The position numbers and the translations under genes were made by a program. Of a stretch of DNA of 13,312 bases, positions 6,354 to 13,093 are shown in pieces. The notes under the pieces were generated by a model. It worked only from the letters and a program-made list of their open reading frames with translations. It searched no databases and was not told the DNA's origin. Source of the stretch: DASPXY01 sp038227745 (GTDB lineage: Bacteria; Planctomycetota; Planctomycetia; Gemmatales; Gemmataceae); the NCBI GenBank assembly GCA_038227745.1, contig JBBRPS010000212.1, positions 1 through 13,312 of the forward strand, written 5' to 3'. Each line of letters opens with the position of its first letter. The stretch's first letter is position 1.

Positions 6354-8081
6354 ATGAGACCGTCCCGCCTCGCCCTCCTCGCCGGCGCCCTCACCCTGCT
6401 CACCCTCTCGCCCGTCCAGGCCGATCCCCCCGCGAAGAAACCCGACCCTGCCAGGCGTCCGTTGTTGTGGGGCCTGGTGCCGGCGCCCACCGCCCCGGCC
6501 GCAAAGAGCCCCTTGTTCGGCTGGTTCGCCAGAGGCCCCCGGAAGCCGGCCAGGGACGCGATGCCGCTGTCCGGGCTGGCGCCGGCGAAGCTCATCCCCA
6601 ACCTGTGCGCGATCAAGTACCGCATCAGCACGCCCTCCGCGGAATGCCAGGCGTTCTTCGACCAGGGCCTCGGCTACTTCTACTCCTACGTGTGGATGGA
6701 GGCGGCCCGCTCCTTCGAGACGGCCGCGCGCCACGACCCCAACTGCCCGACGGTCTGGTGGGCGCTCAGCCGTGCCCTGGAACGCTTCGGCAAGAGCAAC
6801 CACAACCAGGCCCTGACGAAGGCGAAGGACCTCCTGCACCGGGCCAGCGACCGCGAGCGCCTGCTCATCACCGCCCGGCTGGAGGAGAAGCGCATGATCG
6901 CGGGGGTCGGCAACCCCGAGGCGGCGAAGAAGGCGGCCGTCAAGACCCTCGACACACTGCTGGCGCTGTACGATGACGACGAGGAGGGCTGGTACGCCCG
7001 GGCGCAGTTTGCCGGCGGTGCCGGGGGGTTCGGCGGCCAGGTGTCGGCGGTGCCCTTCTACAAGGCGCTGCTGCGGATCAACCCCCTCCACCCCGGCGCC
7101 AACCACGAACTGGTCCACTTCTACGAGACGTTCCGCCGGCCGGCGCTGGGCTGGCCGTACGCCGAGAAGTACATGGCGTCGTCGCCGGGCATCCCGCACG
7201 CCTTCCACCTGCCGGCCCATCTCGGCATGCGCATCGGCCGTTGGGCGAAGACGACCGATTGGTCGGCCCGCGCGATTGAGCTGCAGCGCGAGTACCACCG
7301 CGTCCAGGGCGTCAAACCGCAGCAGGACTCGCAGTACAGCCATCACCTCGAGACCCTGCTGCGCTCGCTCATCCACGACGGCCGATTCGAGGAGGCGCGC
7401 CAGCTCAAGAAGGATTGCCAGGCGGAGAAGATGGGGCAGAACAAGCTGCTCATGTTCCAGCTGCACCTCGGTGAGCGCGACTGGGACGCGGCCCTCGCCG
7501 TGGCGAACGACTTCCGCAAGCGCGACCGGGTGACGGCGAGCTACCTCAGCGCTCTCGTTCATCTGAAGAACGGCAACACGGAGCGGGCCGCCGCGGAGGT
7601 CGAGGTGCTGCGGCACGCCTACCAGACCCGCCGGCAGGACCGTACCCTGGAAGTCCGCCTGTGGGAGACGCAGGGCCTGCTCATGTGCCGGCAAGGGTCG
7701 GCGGAGGGGGGCGTCAAGTTGCTCGCCAAGGCGGTGGAGCGGACCAAGAACGATTACAACCACCACGCCTGGGGCGGCGGCGCCTACTACATGGAGGCGT
7801 GGGGCGTCGGAGCGCTGTGGGGCGGCCGACTGGACGTGGCGGAGGAGGCGTTCCTGGAGGCGTTGGCGCACGACGCCGGTTGCGCCCGGGCCGCCCTGGG
7901 CCTGCAGGTGCTGTGCGAGCGCCTGGGCCGGACCGAGGAGTCGGCCGACTACGCCCGCCTGGCGCAGCGCTGCTGGCGGCGGGCGTCGCCGAGCCACCTG
8001 CAGGCGGAACTGGCGGCCCTGCGCGGCCAGGAGTTCATCACCACCACGCGGGGCACGTCCCCTGGTGGCACCAACGACTGA
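6354..8081 (+). CDS. Secreted tetratricopeptide-repeat protein with His-rich motif region
   Basis: 575 aa. ATG at 6354 has AGGAAGG upstream. A signal peptide spans residues 1-23 (MRPSRLALLAG...VQA, then DPP), so the protein acts outside the cytoplasm. TPR-like helix pairs run from about residue 95 to 555, for example AFFDQGLGYFYSYVWMEAAR (99-118) and GGRLDVAEEAFLEALAHD (490-507). A central block carries HPGANHELVHFYE (246-258) and PHAFHLPAHLGMRIGRW (281-297), matching the 'GANHxxIH...HMPxH' pattern I recall from a group of bacterial TPR proteins of unknown role. Here the first block reads HELVH, an HExxH motif. The gene for the small CxxC protein starts 14 bp after the stop, so the two are probably co-transcribed. 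A scaffold or binding role is most likely; the exact function is unknown. Confidence 0.88.
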   Translation: MRPSRLALLAGALTLLTLSPVQADPPAKKPDPARRPLLWGLVPAPTAPAAKSPLFGWFARGPRKPARDAMPLSGLAPAKLIPNLCAIKYRISTPSAECQAFFDQGLGYFYSYVWMEAARSFETAARHDPNCPTVWWALSRALERFGKSNHNQALTKAKDLLHRASDRERLLITARLEEKRMIAGVGNPEAAKKAAVKTLDTLLALYDDDEEGWYARAQFAGGAGGFGGQVSAVPFYKALLRINPLHPGANHELVHFYETFRRPALGWPYAEKYMASSPGIPHAFHLPAHLGMRIGRWAKTTDWSARAIELQREYHRVQGVKPQQDSQYSHHLETLLRSLIHDGRFEEARQLKKDCQAEKMGQNKLLMFQLHLGERDWDAALAVANDFRKRDRVTASYLSALVHLKNGNTERAAAEVEVLRHAYQTRRQDRTLEVRLWETQGLLMCRQGSAEGGVKLLAKAVERTKNDYNHHAWGGGAYYMEAWGVGALWGGRLDVAEEAFLEALAHDAGCARAALGLQVLCERLGRTEESADYARLAQRCWRRASPSHLQAELAALRGQEFITTTRGTSPGGTND

Positions 8082-8095
8082 GAGAGGAGAGCGCG

Positions 8096-8659
8096 ATGTA
8101 CCCCAAGAGCGGTCTGTCGTGTATCGTCTTGTTGACGCTGCTCCTGGCCGGCCTGCCGGCGCAGACGCCGTTGCGCTCGGGGGTGCGGCCGGGGCTGCGG
8201 CCGGGACCGTACGCGGCACTGGTCTGCGTCGGGCCGCAGCGCGGGCAGTCGCACTGCTTCATCTGCGAGACGGAGGACCGGCCGGCGGTGATCGTCTTCG
8301 CCCGCACCCTGAGCGAGCCGCTGGGCAAACTCGTCCACCGCATCGACCGGGCACTGCCCGAGCACAAGGCGGTGGATTTGCGCGCGTGGGTGACGGTCCT
8401 GGGCGAGGACCAGGTGGCCCTCGACCCGAAGGTCGTGAAGTGGGCGAAGGAGCACGCGGTCAGCAACGTGGCGGTGGGGGTCTTCGAGGACGTGACCGGG
8501 CCGCCGAGCTACCGGCTGGCGCGCGACGCGGACGTGACCGTGATGCTGTCGGTGCGGCAGAAGGTGATCGCCAACTTCGCGTTCCGGGCCGGCGAGCTGA
8601 ACGACGCCCGCGCCGACGAGGTGATGAAGGCCCTGCCGCGGATCATCGGCAAGAAGTGA
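8096..8659 (+). CDS. Small secreted thioredoxin-like CxxC protein, function unknown
   Basis: 187 aa. ATG at 8096 follows GAGAGGAGA at good spacing, 14 bp after the TPR gene's stop. The N-terminus is a signal peptide (hydrophobic CIVLLTLLLAGLPAQ, residues 9-23). The mature part contains HCFIC (C54, C57), then DRPAVIVFAR (61-70), a beta-strand such as those in thioredoxin-fold proteins, a helix, a second strand around LRAWVTVLGED (95-105) and YRLARDADVTVML (139-151). In true thioredoxins the CxxC follows the first core strand; here it comes before it, so classical disulfide reductase activity is uncertain. I believe similar proteins occur in other planctomycetes, but this is from memory. The frame is open upstream inside the TPR gene, but that portion lacks coding character. 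Confidence 0.82.
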   Translation: MYPKSGLSCIVLLTLLLAGLPAQTPLRSGVRPGLRPGPYAALVCVGPQRGQSHCFICETEDRPAVIVFARTLSEPLGKLVHRIDRALPEHKAVDLRAWVTVLGEDQVALDPKVVKWAKEHAVSNVAVGVFEDVTGPPSYRLARDADVTVMLSVRQKVIANFAFRAGELNDARADEVMKALPRIIGKK

Positions 8660-8660
8660 C

Positions 8661-8682
8661 CTCCCGTTTAGCTCCCGTTTAG
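8661..8682. repeat. 11-bp direct tandem duplication
   Basis: CTCCCGTTTAG occurs twice back to back (8661-8671, 8672-8682), starting one base after the stop codon of the small CxxC gene. The second copy's GTTTAG forms the outer end of the large inverted repeat that follows. Confidence 0.9.
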
Positions 8683-8790
8683 CCGCGCGCGGTGAGCCAG
8701 ATCCCACTGCGCGGGGGCCCCGCGCAGCGGATCTGGCTCACCCGCTCGCCCCCCGCGCAGCGGGATCTGGCTCACCGCGCGCGGCTAAAC
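8677..8790. repeat. Large inverted repeat between convergent genes, possible bidirectional terminator
   Basis: 8677-8705 is the exact reverse complement of 8762-8790 (29 bp). With one mismatch (8706/8761) the arms extend to 8717 and 8750, about 41 bp each. The centre holds a further copy of the arm in the second orientation (8718-8741, CCCCGCGCAGCGGATCTGGC then TCAC), so GTGAGCCAGATCC occurs once forward and twice reversed. Two alternative hairpins can form: 8692-8741 or 8677-8790. It fills the space between two converging genes (stops at 8659 plus and 8798 minus). A bidirectional terminator is plausible by position, though no T-run is present. It may equally be a mobile palindromic repeat. 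Confidence 0.88.
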
Positions 8791-8797
8791 GAAGACT

Positions 8798-9559
8798 TCA
8801 CGGCGCGGCGAACAGGCCCGGGTCGAGCTTCTGTCCCGGCAGGACCTCGCTCATGTTCCCTTCCACATAGAGCTTGTCGTCGCGCTTGAGCACCAGCCGC
8901 ATCGGCTCCTTGGCGCCGTCCACGTCCTTGTAGTTCTCGTACAGATACTCCTGGGTCACCTCCTTGCCGCTGTCGTCCTTGATGCGCATGTCCATCTTCA
9001 GCAGCATGTGGCTGCTGTTGTCGAAGTAGAGGCGGACGTCGCGCTTGCCGTCGCGGCTGACGCGCACGCCGGTCACGGCGTGGTCGCCGACCTTGAAATC
9101 GCCCAGCAGCACCAGCTTGAACGCCCTGTCCTTCAGCGGCAACAGCGTCGCCACCCAGCTGCCGTACTGCTGCGCCTTCTCCTCGGCGAGCGTGTCCTTG
9201 CTCATCGCGGCGGCCTTGTCGTCGTTGAGCTTCTGCCAGCCCTTGTTGCCGTTGAGCACCTTTACCATCTTGAACGTCTGGCCCATCGACTTTAGCTCGA
9301 CGCTGAAGCGCATCCGGTTGGCGCCGTCGAAGACCCACTCCGCGGTGAACGGCAGACCCTGGTCGCCGATGCCGTAGAACTTGCCGGTGCCCTTCATCGT
9401 GACCGTCTGGAACTTCGCCAGCTTGTCGGCGCCGCCGTGGGCCTTGATCGCCTTTTCGACCAGCCCGCGCAGCGCCGCCTCGTCGCCCGACCAGAGCGGG
9501 CCGACCGAACCGAGGAGCAGTCCTGCCACGCACGCCGCACACCAGATCATCCTGCGCAT
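8798..9559 (-). CDS. Exported LolA-like / outer-membrane lipoprotein-sorting-like protein
   Basis: 253 aa. ATG at 9559 has a strong GGGAGG about 6 nt upstream. The signal peptide is MRRMIWCAACVAGLLLGSVG followed by PLWSG; C7 and C10 lie inside the hydrophobic stretch and do not form a convincing lipobox. The mature chain begins with a helix (LRGLVEKAIKAHGGADKLAKF, 30-50) and continues as alternating strands: VTMKGTGKFYG, FTAEWVFDGANRMRF, MVKVLNGNKGWQ, RDVRLYFDNSSHMLLKMDMR, TQEYLYENYKDVDGAKEPM. This is the pattern of LolA/LolB-fold periplasmic proteins that use an open beta-barrel to bind acyl chains or other hydrophobic ligands. Planctomycetes have many such proteins without known roles. It is single-gene and convergent with the pair at 6354-8659. 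Fold assignment is moderate, function uncertain. Confidence 0.8.
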   Translation of the reverse strand: MRRMIWCAACVAGLLLGSVGPLWSGDEAALRGLVEKAIKAHGGADKLAKFQTVTMKGTGKFYGIGDQGLPFTAEWVFDGANRMRFSVELKSMGQTFKMVKVLNGNKGWQKLNDDKAAAMSKDTLAEEKAQQYGSWVATLLPLKDRAFKLVLLGDFKVGDHAVTGVRVSRDGKRDVRLYFDNSSHMLLKMDMRIKDDSGKEVTQEYLYENYKDVDGAKEPMRLVLKRDDKLYVEGNMSEVLPGQKLDPGLFAAP

Positions 9560-9612
9560 GGGTACCTCCCGGGTGAACGATTAGGAGAGAGAATCCTTCA
9601 GGGAACGGCGTT

Positions 9613-9618
9613 GTTATA
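9613..9618 (-). promoter_or_regulatory. Candidate -10 element for the LolA-like gene
   Basis: Minus strand TATAAC (9618-9613) matches 5 of 6 positions of the -10 consensus and would start RNA near 9606, about 47 nt before the ATG. A -35 box at usual spacing would fall in the T-run and stem of the upstream gene's terminator, where no good match is seen. Confidence 0.4.
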
Positions 9619-9630
9619 GGGGGCGGCACG

Positions 9631-9664
9631 AAAAAAAGCCCACGGGTCGCGACCCGTGGGCTTT
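9631..9664 (-). terminator. Intrinsic (Rho-independent) terminator of the parvulin-like gene
   Basis: 9635-9664 is a perfect 30-bp palindrome (AAAGCCCACGGGTC and its complement, meeting at GC). On the minus strand it is followed by a run of seven T (the A-run at 9631-9637 on plus). It begins 33 bases after the stop of the minus-strand gene at 9698. GC-rich stem plus U-tract is the textbook form and the only clear intrinsic terminator in the window. Confidence 0.92.
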
Positions 9665-9697
9665 CCGGCTCCGCGCCGGCTCCGTCGCGCGGAAGGC

Positions 9698-10795
9698 TCA
9701 GTTCCCTTGCGGCCGCGAGGCGCCGGGCACTCCCTTGATCTGCTCCTGGACCTGGTTGGCCTGTTCTTGCCGGGTCAGCTCGTGGCGCAGGAGGATATTC
9801 GGCCGGGCCTGGGCGCGGAGGGTGGCGAACACCTTGGGGATTTCCTGCGACAGCTTGACTTCGTACACCGCCCGGTGCAGGGCGGCGCGTTCATCGTTGA
9901 ACTTGACGACCGTGTTGGCTGGGATCCGCTGCACCATCTTCAAGATGATCCAGGTCTTGTCCTGCAGCTCCAGCAGAGAGGTGACGTCCCCCGGGTTGTG
10001 GAGGGCGAACGCCGCTTTCTCCACCGTATCGTCGCCGAAGTGTTTGTGGATGGCCGGGACCTTCCCCCCCTGGGACGCGAGCTGCGGAATGAATTGCTTC
10101 TTCGCTTCCACATCAAAGTCCTGATCGCTCTTGCTCACCTTGGTCCAGAGGGCGGTGCGCTGGTCCCCGGGCATCTCCTTGGGCATGACGATCATCCGGC
10201 ACTCGACCTTGTCGCCGTACTGGGCCTCGAACGCCTCCTGAAGGTCCTGCTCCGTGACGACCACCTTGTCCTTGCAGAACTTCATCAGGGCCAGCTTGGG
10301 CCGGATCACGTCCTCTTTCCACTCGTAAAGGGTCTTGTGGTAGCGCTTGAGGATATTGTTCACGAAGTCGTTCCGGGTGATCATCGGGCCGAAGCTCTTG
10401 AGGTCGTCGTTGATCTGCTTCTCCACCTCCTCGTCGGTGACGGTGATCCGCGCCGCCTGGCAAGCGTACTCGATGATGCGGCGGTTGACGAGGAACTCGA
10501 CGCGCTCGGCGCCGAAGCGGGCGATGAGGTACTCGCCGAGGTCTTCGCGCGTGATCGGGATGGTGCCGTGGATGAACGCGACCACGCGGCGCGCGTAGTC
10601 CGAGTTGGTCACGGGCGCCAGGGCGGGCAGCGGCTCGCCGGCGGCCCGGCCGGGCCCCTGCGCGGTGGCGCTGCTCAGGGCGCCGTGCCGCCCCCAGCAG
10701 AACGCCAGGGCCGCCACCCCGGCCACGACGCCCGCCATGAGCATCCTTTGCCAGACCCATTTACTGGGCCGCATCTTGCTATAGAGTGCCTTCAT
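9698..10795 (-). CDS. SurA/PrsA-like parvulin-fold chaperone (degenerate peptidyl-prolyl isomerase)
   Basis: 365 aa. ATG at 10795 follows GGAGGAGG at 7 nt, a strong ribosome-binding site. Residues 18-34 are a single hydrophobic segment (MLMAGVVAGVAALAFCW) after a basic N-terminus: an uncleaved anchor or signal. Residues about 66-190 form a helical SurA_N-like region (IPITREDLGEYLIARFG, VEFLVNRRIIEYAC, VTDEEVEKQI). Residues about 197-290 resemble a PPIC rotamase domain: FIPQLASQGGKVPAI..HFGDDTVEKAAFAL and NPGDVTSLLELQDKTWIILK. The His of the usual RHIL opening is replaced (CRMIVM) and the final GYHII His is Trp in KTWIILK, so isomerase activity is doubtful. Expected role: folding of exported or outer-membrane proteins in the periplasm. 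The Gln-rich tail is unstructured. Divergent from the ABC exporter. Confidence 0.87.
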   Translation of the reverse strand: MKALYSKMRPSKWVWQRMLMAGVVAGVAALAFCWGRHGALSSATAQGPGRAAGEPLPALAPVTNSDYARRVVAFIHGTIPITREDLGEYLIARFGAERVEFLVNRRIIEYACQAARITVTDEEVEKQINDDLKSFGPMITRNDFVNNILKRYHKTLYEWKEDVIRPKLALMKFCKDKVVVTEQDLQEAFEAQYGDKVECRMIVMPKEMPGDQRTALWTKVSKSDQDFDVEAKKQFIPQLASQGGKVPAIHKHFGDDTVEKAAFALHNPGDVTSLLELQDKTWIILKMVQRIPANTVVKFNDERAALHRAVYEVKLSQEIPKVFATLRAQARPNILLRHELTRQEQANQVQEQIKGVPGASRPQGN

Positions 10796-10848
10796 CCGTT
10801 CGCCTCCTCCAGGTCCCGGAGCGATGTCTCGTACTCCCAGGACCGGAG

Positions 10849-10877
10849 GATATACCGCGGAGTCGGGGAGGGATCAA
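10849..10877 (-). promoter_or_regulatory. Candidate sigma70-like promoter for the parvulin-like gene
   Basis: Minus strand TTGATC (10877-10872) and TATATC (10854-10849) with exactly 17 nt between; 4 of 6 matches each. Predicted RNA start near 10842, leader about 47 nt to the ATG at 10795. Confidence 0.45.
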
Positions 10878-10878
10878 G

Positions 10879-10934
10879 GCGACAAGCCGGCGGGGGCCTT
10901 TCGGCGGGCCGCCGCCCCAACCCCGCCTTGTCGC
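10879..10934. repeat. Imperfect inverted repeat between divergent promoters
   Basis: GCGACAAG (10879-10886) pairs with CTTGTCGC (10927-10934). After a 3-nt bulge, GCGGGG (10890-10895) pairs with CCCCGC (10921-10926). It lies between the two candidate -35 boxes of the divergent genes, overlapping the plus-strand one, so it could be an operator or a structured leader. Confidence 0.55.
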
Positions 10935-10956
10935 ACGCCGGCGGATCTGGTAAAAA
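10928..10956 (+). promoter_or_regulatory. Candidate sigma70-like promoter for the ABC exporter
   Basis: TTGTCG (10928-10933) and TAAAAA (10951-10956) separated by exactly 17 nt; 4 of 6 matches each. The leader would be about 52 nt to the ATG at 11015. Prediction by eye. Confidence 0.35.
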
Positions 10957-11014
10957 CGGCCGCCCCTTCGCGACGCACCGAGGATCCCACGGAACGCACG
11001 GAATAGTGAGTGGC

Positions 11015-13039
11015 ATGAAAAACTTCTTGCGCGCCCTGCGCTGTGCCTGGCCCTACCGCGTCCGCCTCGGCGTCTCGGTCTTCTGCGCCTTCATGGCCGC
11101 CATCTTCTGGGGCCTCAACTTCACCGCCATCTACCCGGTCCTGAAGATCATCGGCTCGGACATGAGCCTGCAGCAGTGGGTCGAGAGCGAGATCAAGCGC
11201 ACCCAGAAGGAGCTTGAGCCCCTGCAGATCAAGGTGGACGACAAGAGCCGCCAGACTACCGAGTGGGAGAAGCGGCCCCCGTCCAAGATGCGCGACGACT
11301 TCGTCCGCCGGCTGACCGGCGACGTCGCGTCGCTGCGCAGCAAACAGGAGGCGTACGAGCACGACCTGTGGCGCTACCGCTTCATCAAGCGCTACATCGA
11401 CATGATCTTCCCCGACGACTGCTTCCAGACCCTGGCCGTGGTGATCGGCCTGGTGGTGCTGGCGGTGGCGCTCAAGGGGTTCTTCGAGTTCTTCCAGGAG
11501 ACCCTGGTCGGCAGCGTCGTCAACAAGTCGCTGTACGATCTGCGCAACCGCTTCTACCGCCGGGCGCTGCACCTCGACGTGCAGAGCTTCAGCGGCGAGG
11601 GCACGCACGAGCTCATGTCGCGGCTGACGAACGACATGGAACTGCTCGGCAGCGGCCTGAAAGTGCTGTTCGGCAAGGTCGTCGCCGAGCCGCTGCGCGC
11701 CCTGGCCTGCGTCGTCATCGCCTGCTGGATCAGCTGGCAGCTCACGCTGATGTTCCTGGTGCTGGTGCCGCTCGCCCTGTGCATCCTCACCAAGGTCGGG
11801 CGGCTGATGAAACGGGCCACGCGCCGTTGCCTGGAGCGGATGTCGAACATCTACAAGCACCTGCAGGAGACGTTTAGCGGCGTCAAGGTGGTCAAGGCGT
11901 TCACGCGCGAGCCGTACGAGCGCCACCGCTTCGCGATGGCGACGCGCGACTACTACCACAAGTCGATGTGGCTGGTGAAGCTCGACGCCATGTCCGGCCC
12001 GATCATCGAGCTGCTCGGCGTGGCCACGATCGCGCTGGCCCTGCTCGCCGGCGCCTACCTGGTGCTCGGCAAGCACACGACGCTGTTCGGCATCCGCATG
12101 ACCGAGCACCCGCTGGAGGCCGAGTCGCTGCTGCAGCTGTACGCGCTGCTCGCCGCCATCGCCGACCCGGTCCGCAAGCTGTCGAGTGTCTACACGAAGA
12201 TCCAGTCGGGCGCCGCGGGCAGCGACCGCATCTTCTGCTACATTGACCGTAAACCCCTGATCCAGACGAACGGCGGCGGCGTGCGCCTGGGCCGGCACCA
12301 CGTCGGCATCGAGTTCCGCGACGTCTGCTTCTCCTACGAGCCGAGCTACTCCATCCTGACCGGCATCAACCTGCGCATCCGCCACGGCGAGACGATCGCC
12401 CTGGTCGGCAAGAACGGCTCGGGCAAGACGACACTGGTCAGCCTGCTGCCGCGCTTCTACGACCCCGACCACGGCTCGATCCTGATCGACGGCATCGACA
12501 TTCGCAGCGCGCACCTGCGCACCCTGCGGCGCCAGGTCGGCATCGTGACGCAGGATGCCGTCATGTTCGACGACACGATCCACCACAACATCGCCTACGG
12601 ACGCCGCCGGGCGACGCGCGAGGAGGTCGAGGCGGTGGCGCGCCTGGCCGGCGCCCATGACTTCATCGTCCGGCTGCTCCCCAACGGGTACGACACGCGC
12701 GTGGGCGAGGTCGGGGGGAAGCTCTCGGGCGGCCAGAAGCAGAAGCTGGCCCTCGCCCGGGCGCTGCTGCTCAACCCGAGCATCCTCGTCCTCGACGAGT
12801 TCACGTCGAATTACGACAGCGAGAGCGAGGTGGAGGTCCACAACACGCTGCGCGAGTTCACGCGCGGTCGGACGGTGTTCGTGATCGCGCACCGTCTCAA
12901 CACCCTGGAGATCTCCGACCGCATCGTCGTCCTGGACGGGGGGCGCATCGCCGCCGTCGGGACGCACGCCGAGCTGATGAAGACCTGCCCGCTGTACCTG
13001 CGCCTGTACGAGGCGCAGTTCCAGCGACTGGTGGCCTGA
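11015..13039 (+). CDS. MsbA-type ABC exporter, fused permease and ATPase
   Basis: 674 aa half-transporter, expected to work as a homodimer exporting lipid, drug or another hydrophobic substrate. The permease has six TM segments (roughly 18-45, 137-163, 222-243, 245-262, 328-351, 370-388) and the coupling-helix motif QETFSGVKVVKAFTRE (284-299). ATPase motifs: Walker A GKNGSGKT (465-472), Q-loop Q513, signature LSGGQ (570-574), Walker B ILVLDE (590-595), switch His H626. Two oddities: about 90 charged residues (47-136) between TM1 and TM2 where MsbA has a short loop, and D-loop region DEFTSNYD (594-601) instead of the common DEATSALD. I chose ATG at 11015; an in-frame GTG at 11006 is possible, and the Shine-Dalgarno is weak for both. 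The frame is open far upstream, but that part overlaps the parvulin-like gene in antisense. No lipid A gene lies nearby, so the substrate is unknown. Confidence 0.95.
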   Translation: MKNFLRALRCAWPYRVRLGVSVFCAFMAAIFWGLNFTAIYPVLKIIGSDMSLQQWVESEIKRTQKELEPLQIKVDDKSRQTTEWEKRPPSKMRDDFVRRLTGDVASLRSKQEAYEHDLWRYRFIKRYIDMIFPDDCFQTLAVVIGLVVLAVALKGFFEFFQETLVGSVVNKSLYDLRNRFYRRALHLDVQSFSGEGTHELMSRLTNDMELLGSGLKVLFGKVVAEPLRALACVVIACWISWQLTLMFLVLVPLALCILTKVGRLMKRATRRCLERMSNIYKHLQETFSGVKVVKAFTREPYERHRFAMATRDYYHKSMWLVKLDAMSGPIIELLGVATIALALLAGAYLVLGKHTTLFGIRMTEHPLEAESLLQLYALLAAIADPVRKLSSVYTKIQSGAAGSDRIFCYIDRKPLIQTNGGGVRLGRHHVGIEFRDVCFSYEPSYSILTGINLRIRHGETIALVGKNGSGKTTLVSLLPRFYDPDHGSILIDGIDIRSAHLRTLRRQVGIVTQDAVMFDDTIHHNIAYGRRRATREEVEAVARLAGAHDFIVRLLPNGYDTRVGEVGGKLSGGQKQKLALARALLLNPSILVLDEFTSNYDSESEVEVHNTLREFTRGRTVFVIAHRLNTLEISDRIVVLDGGRIAAVGTHAELMKTCPLYLRLYEAQFQRLVA

Positions 13040-13093
13040 CCTCGCCCGCAGAGGGCGCCTGCCTTGCCAGAACCATCGATTTCCCCGGCCCAT

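Noticed and set aside
6102..8219. 705-codon open frame on the minus strand
   Set aside because: Antisense to the TPR gene, which has a signal peptide, ribosome-binding site and clear repeats; the antisense product has no domain character.
9656..11014. Upstream in-frame extension of the ABC exporter
   Set aside because: It would start inside the terminator of the parvulin-like gene and run antisense through it; the homologous protein starts at the ATG at 11015.
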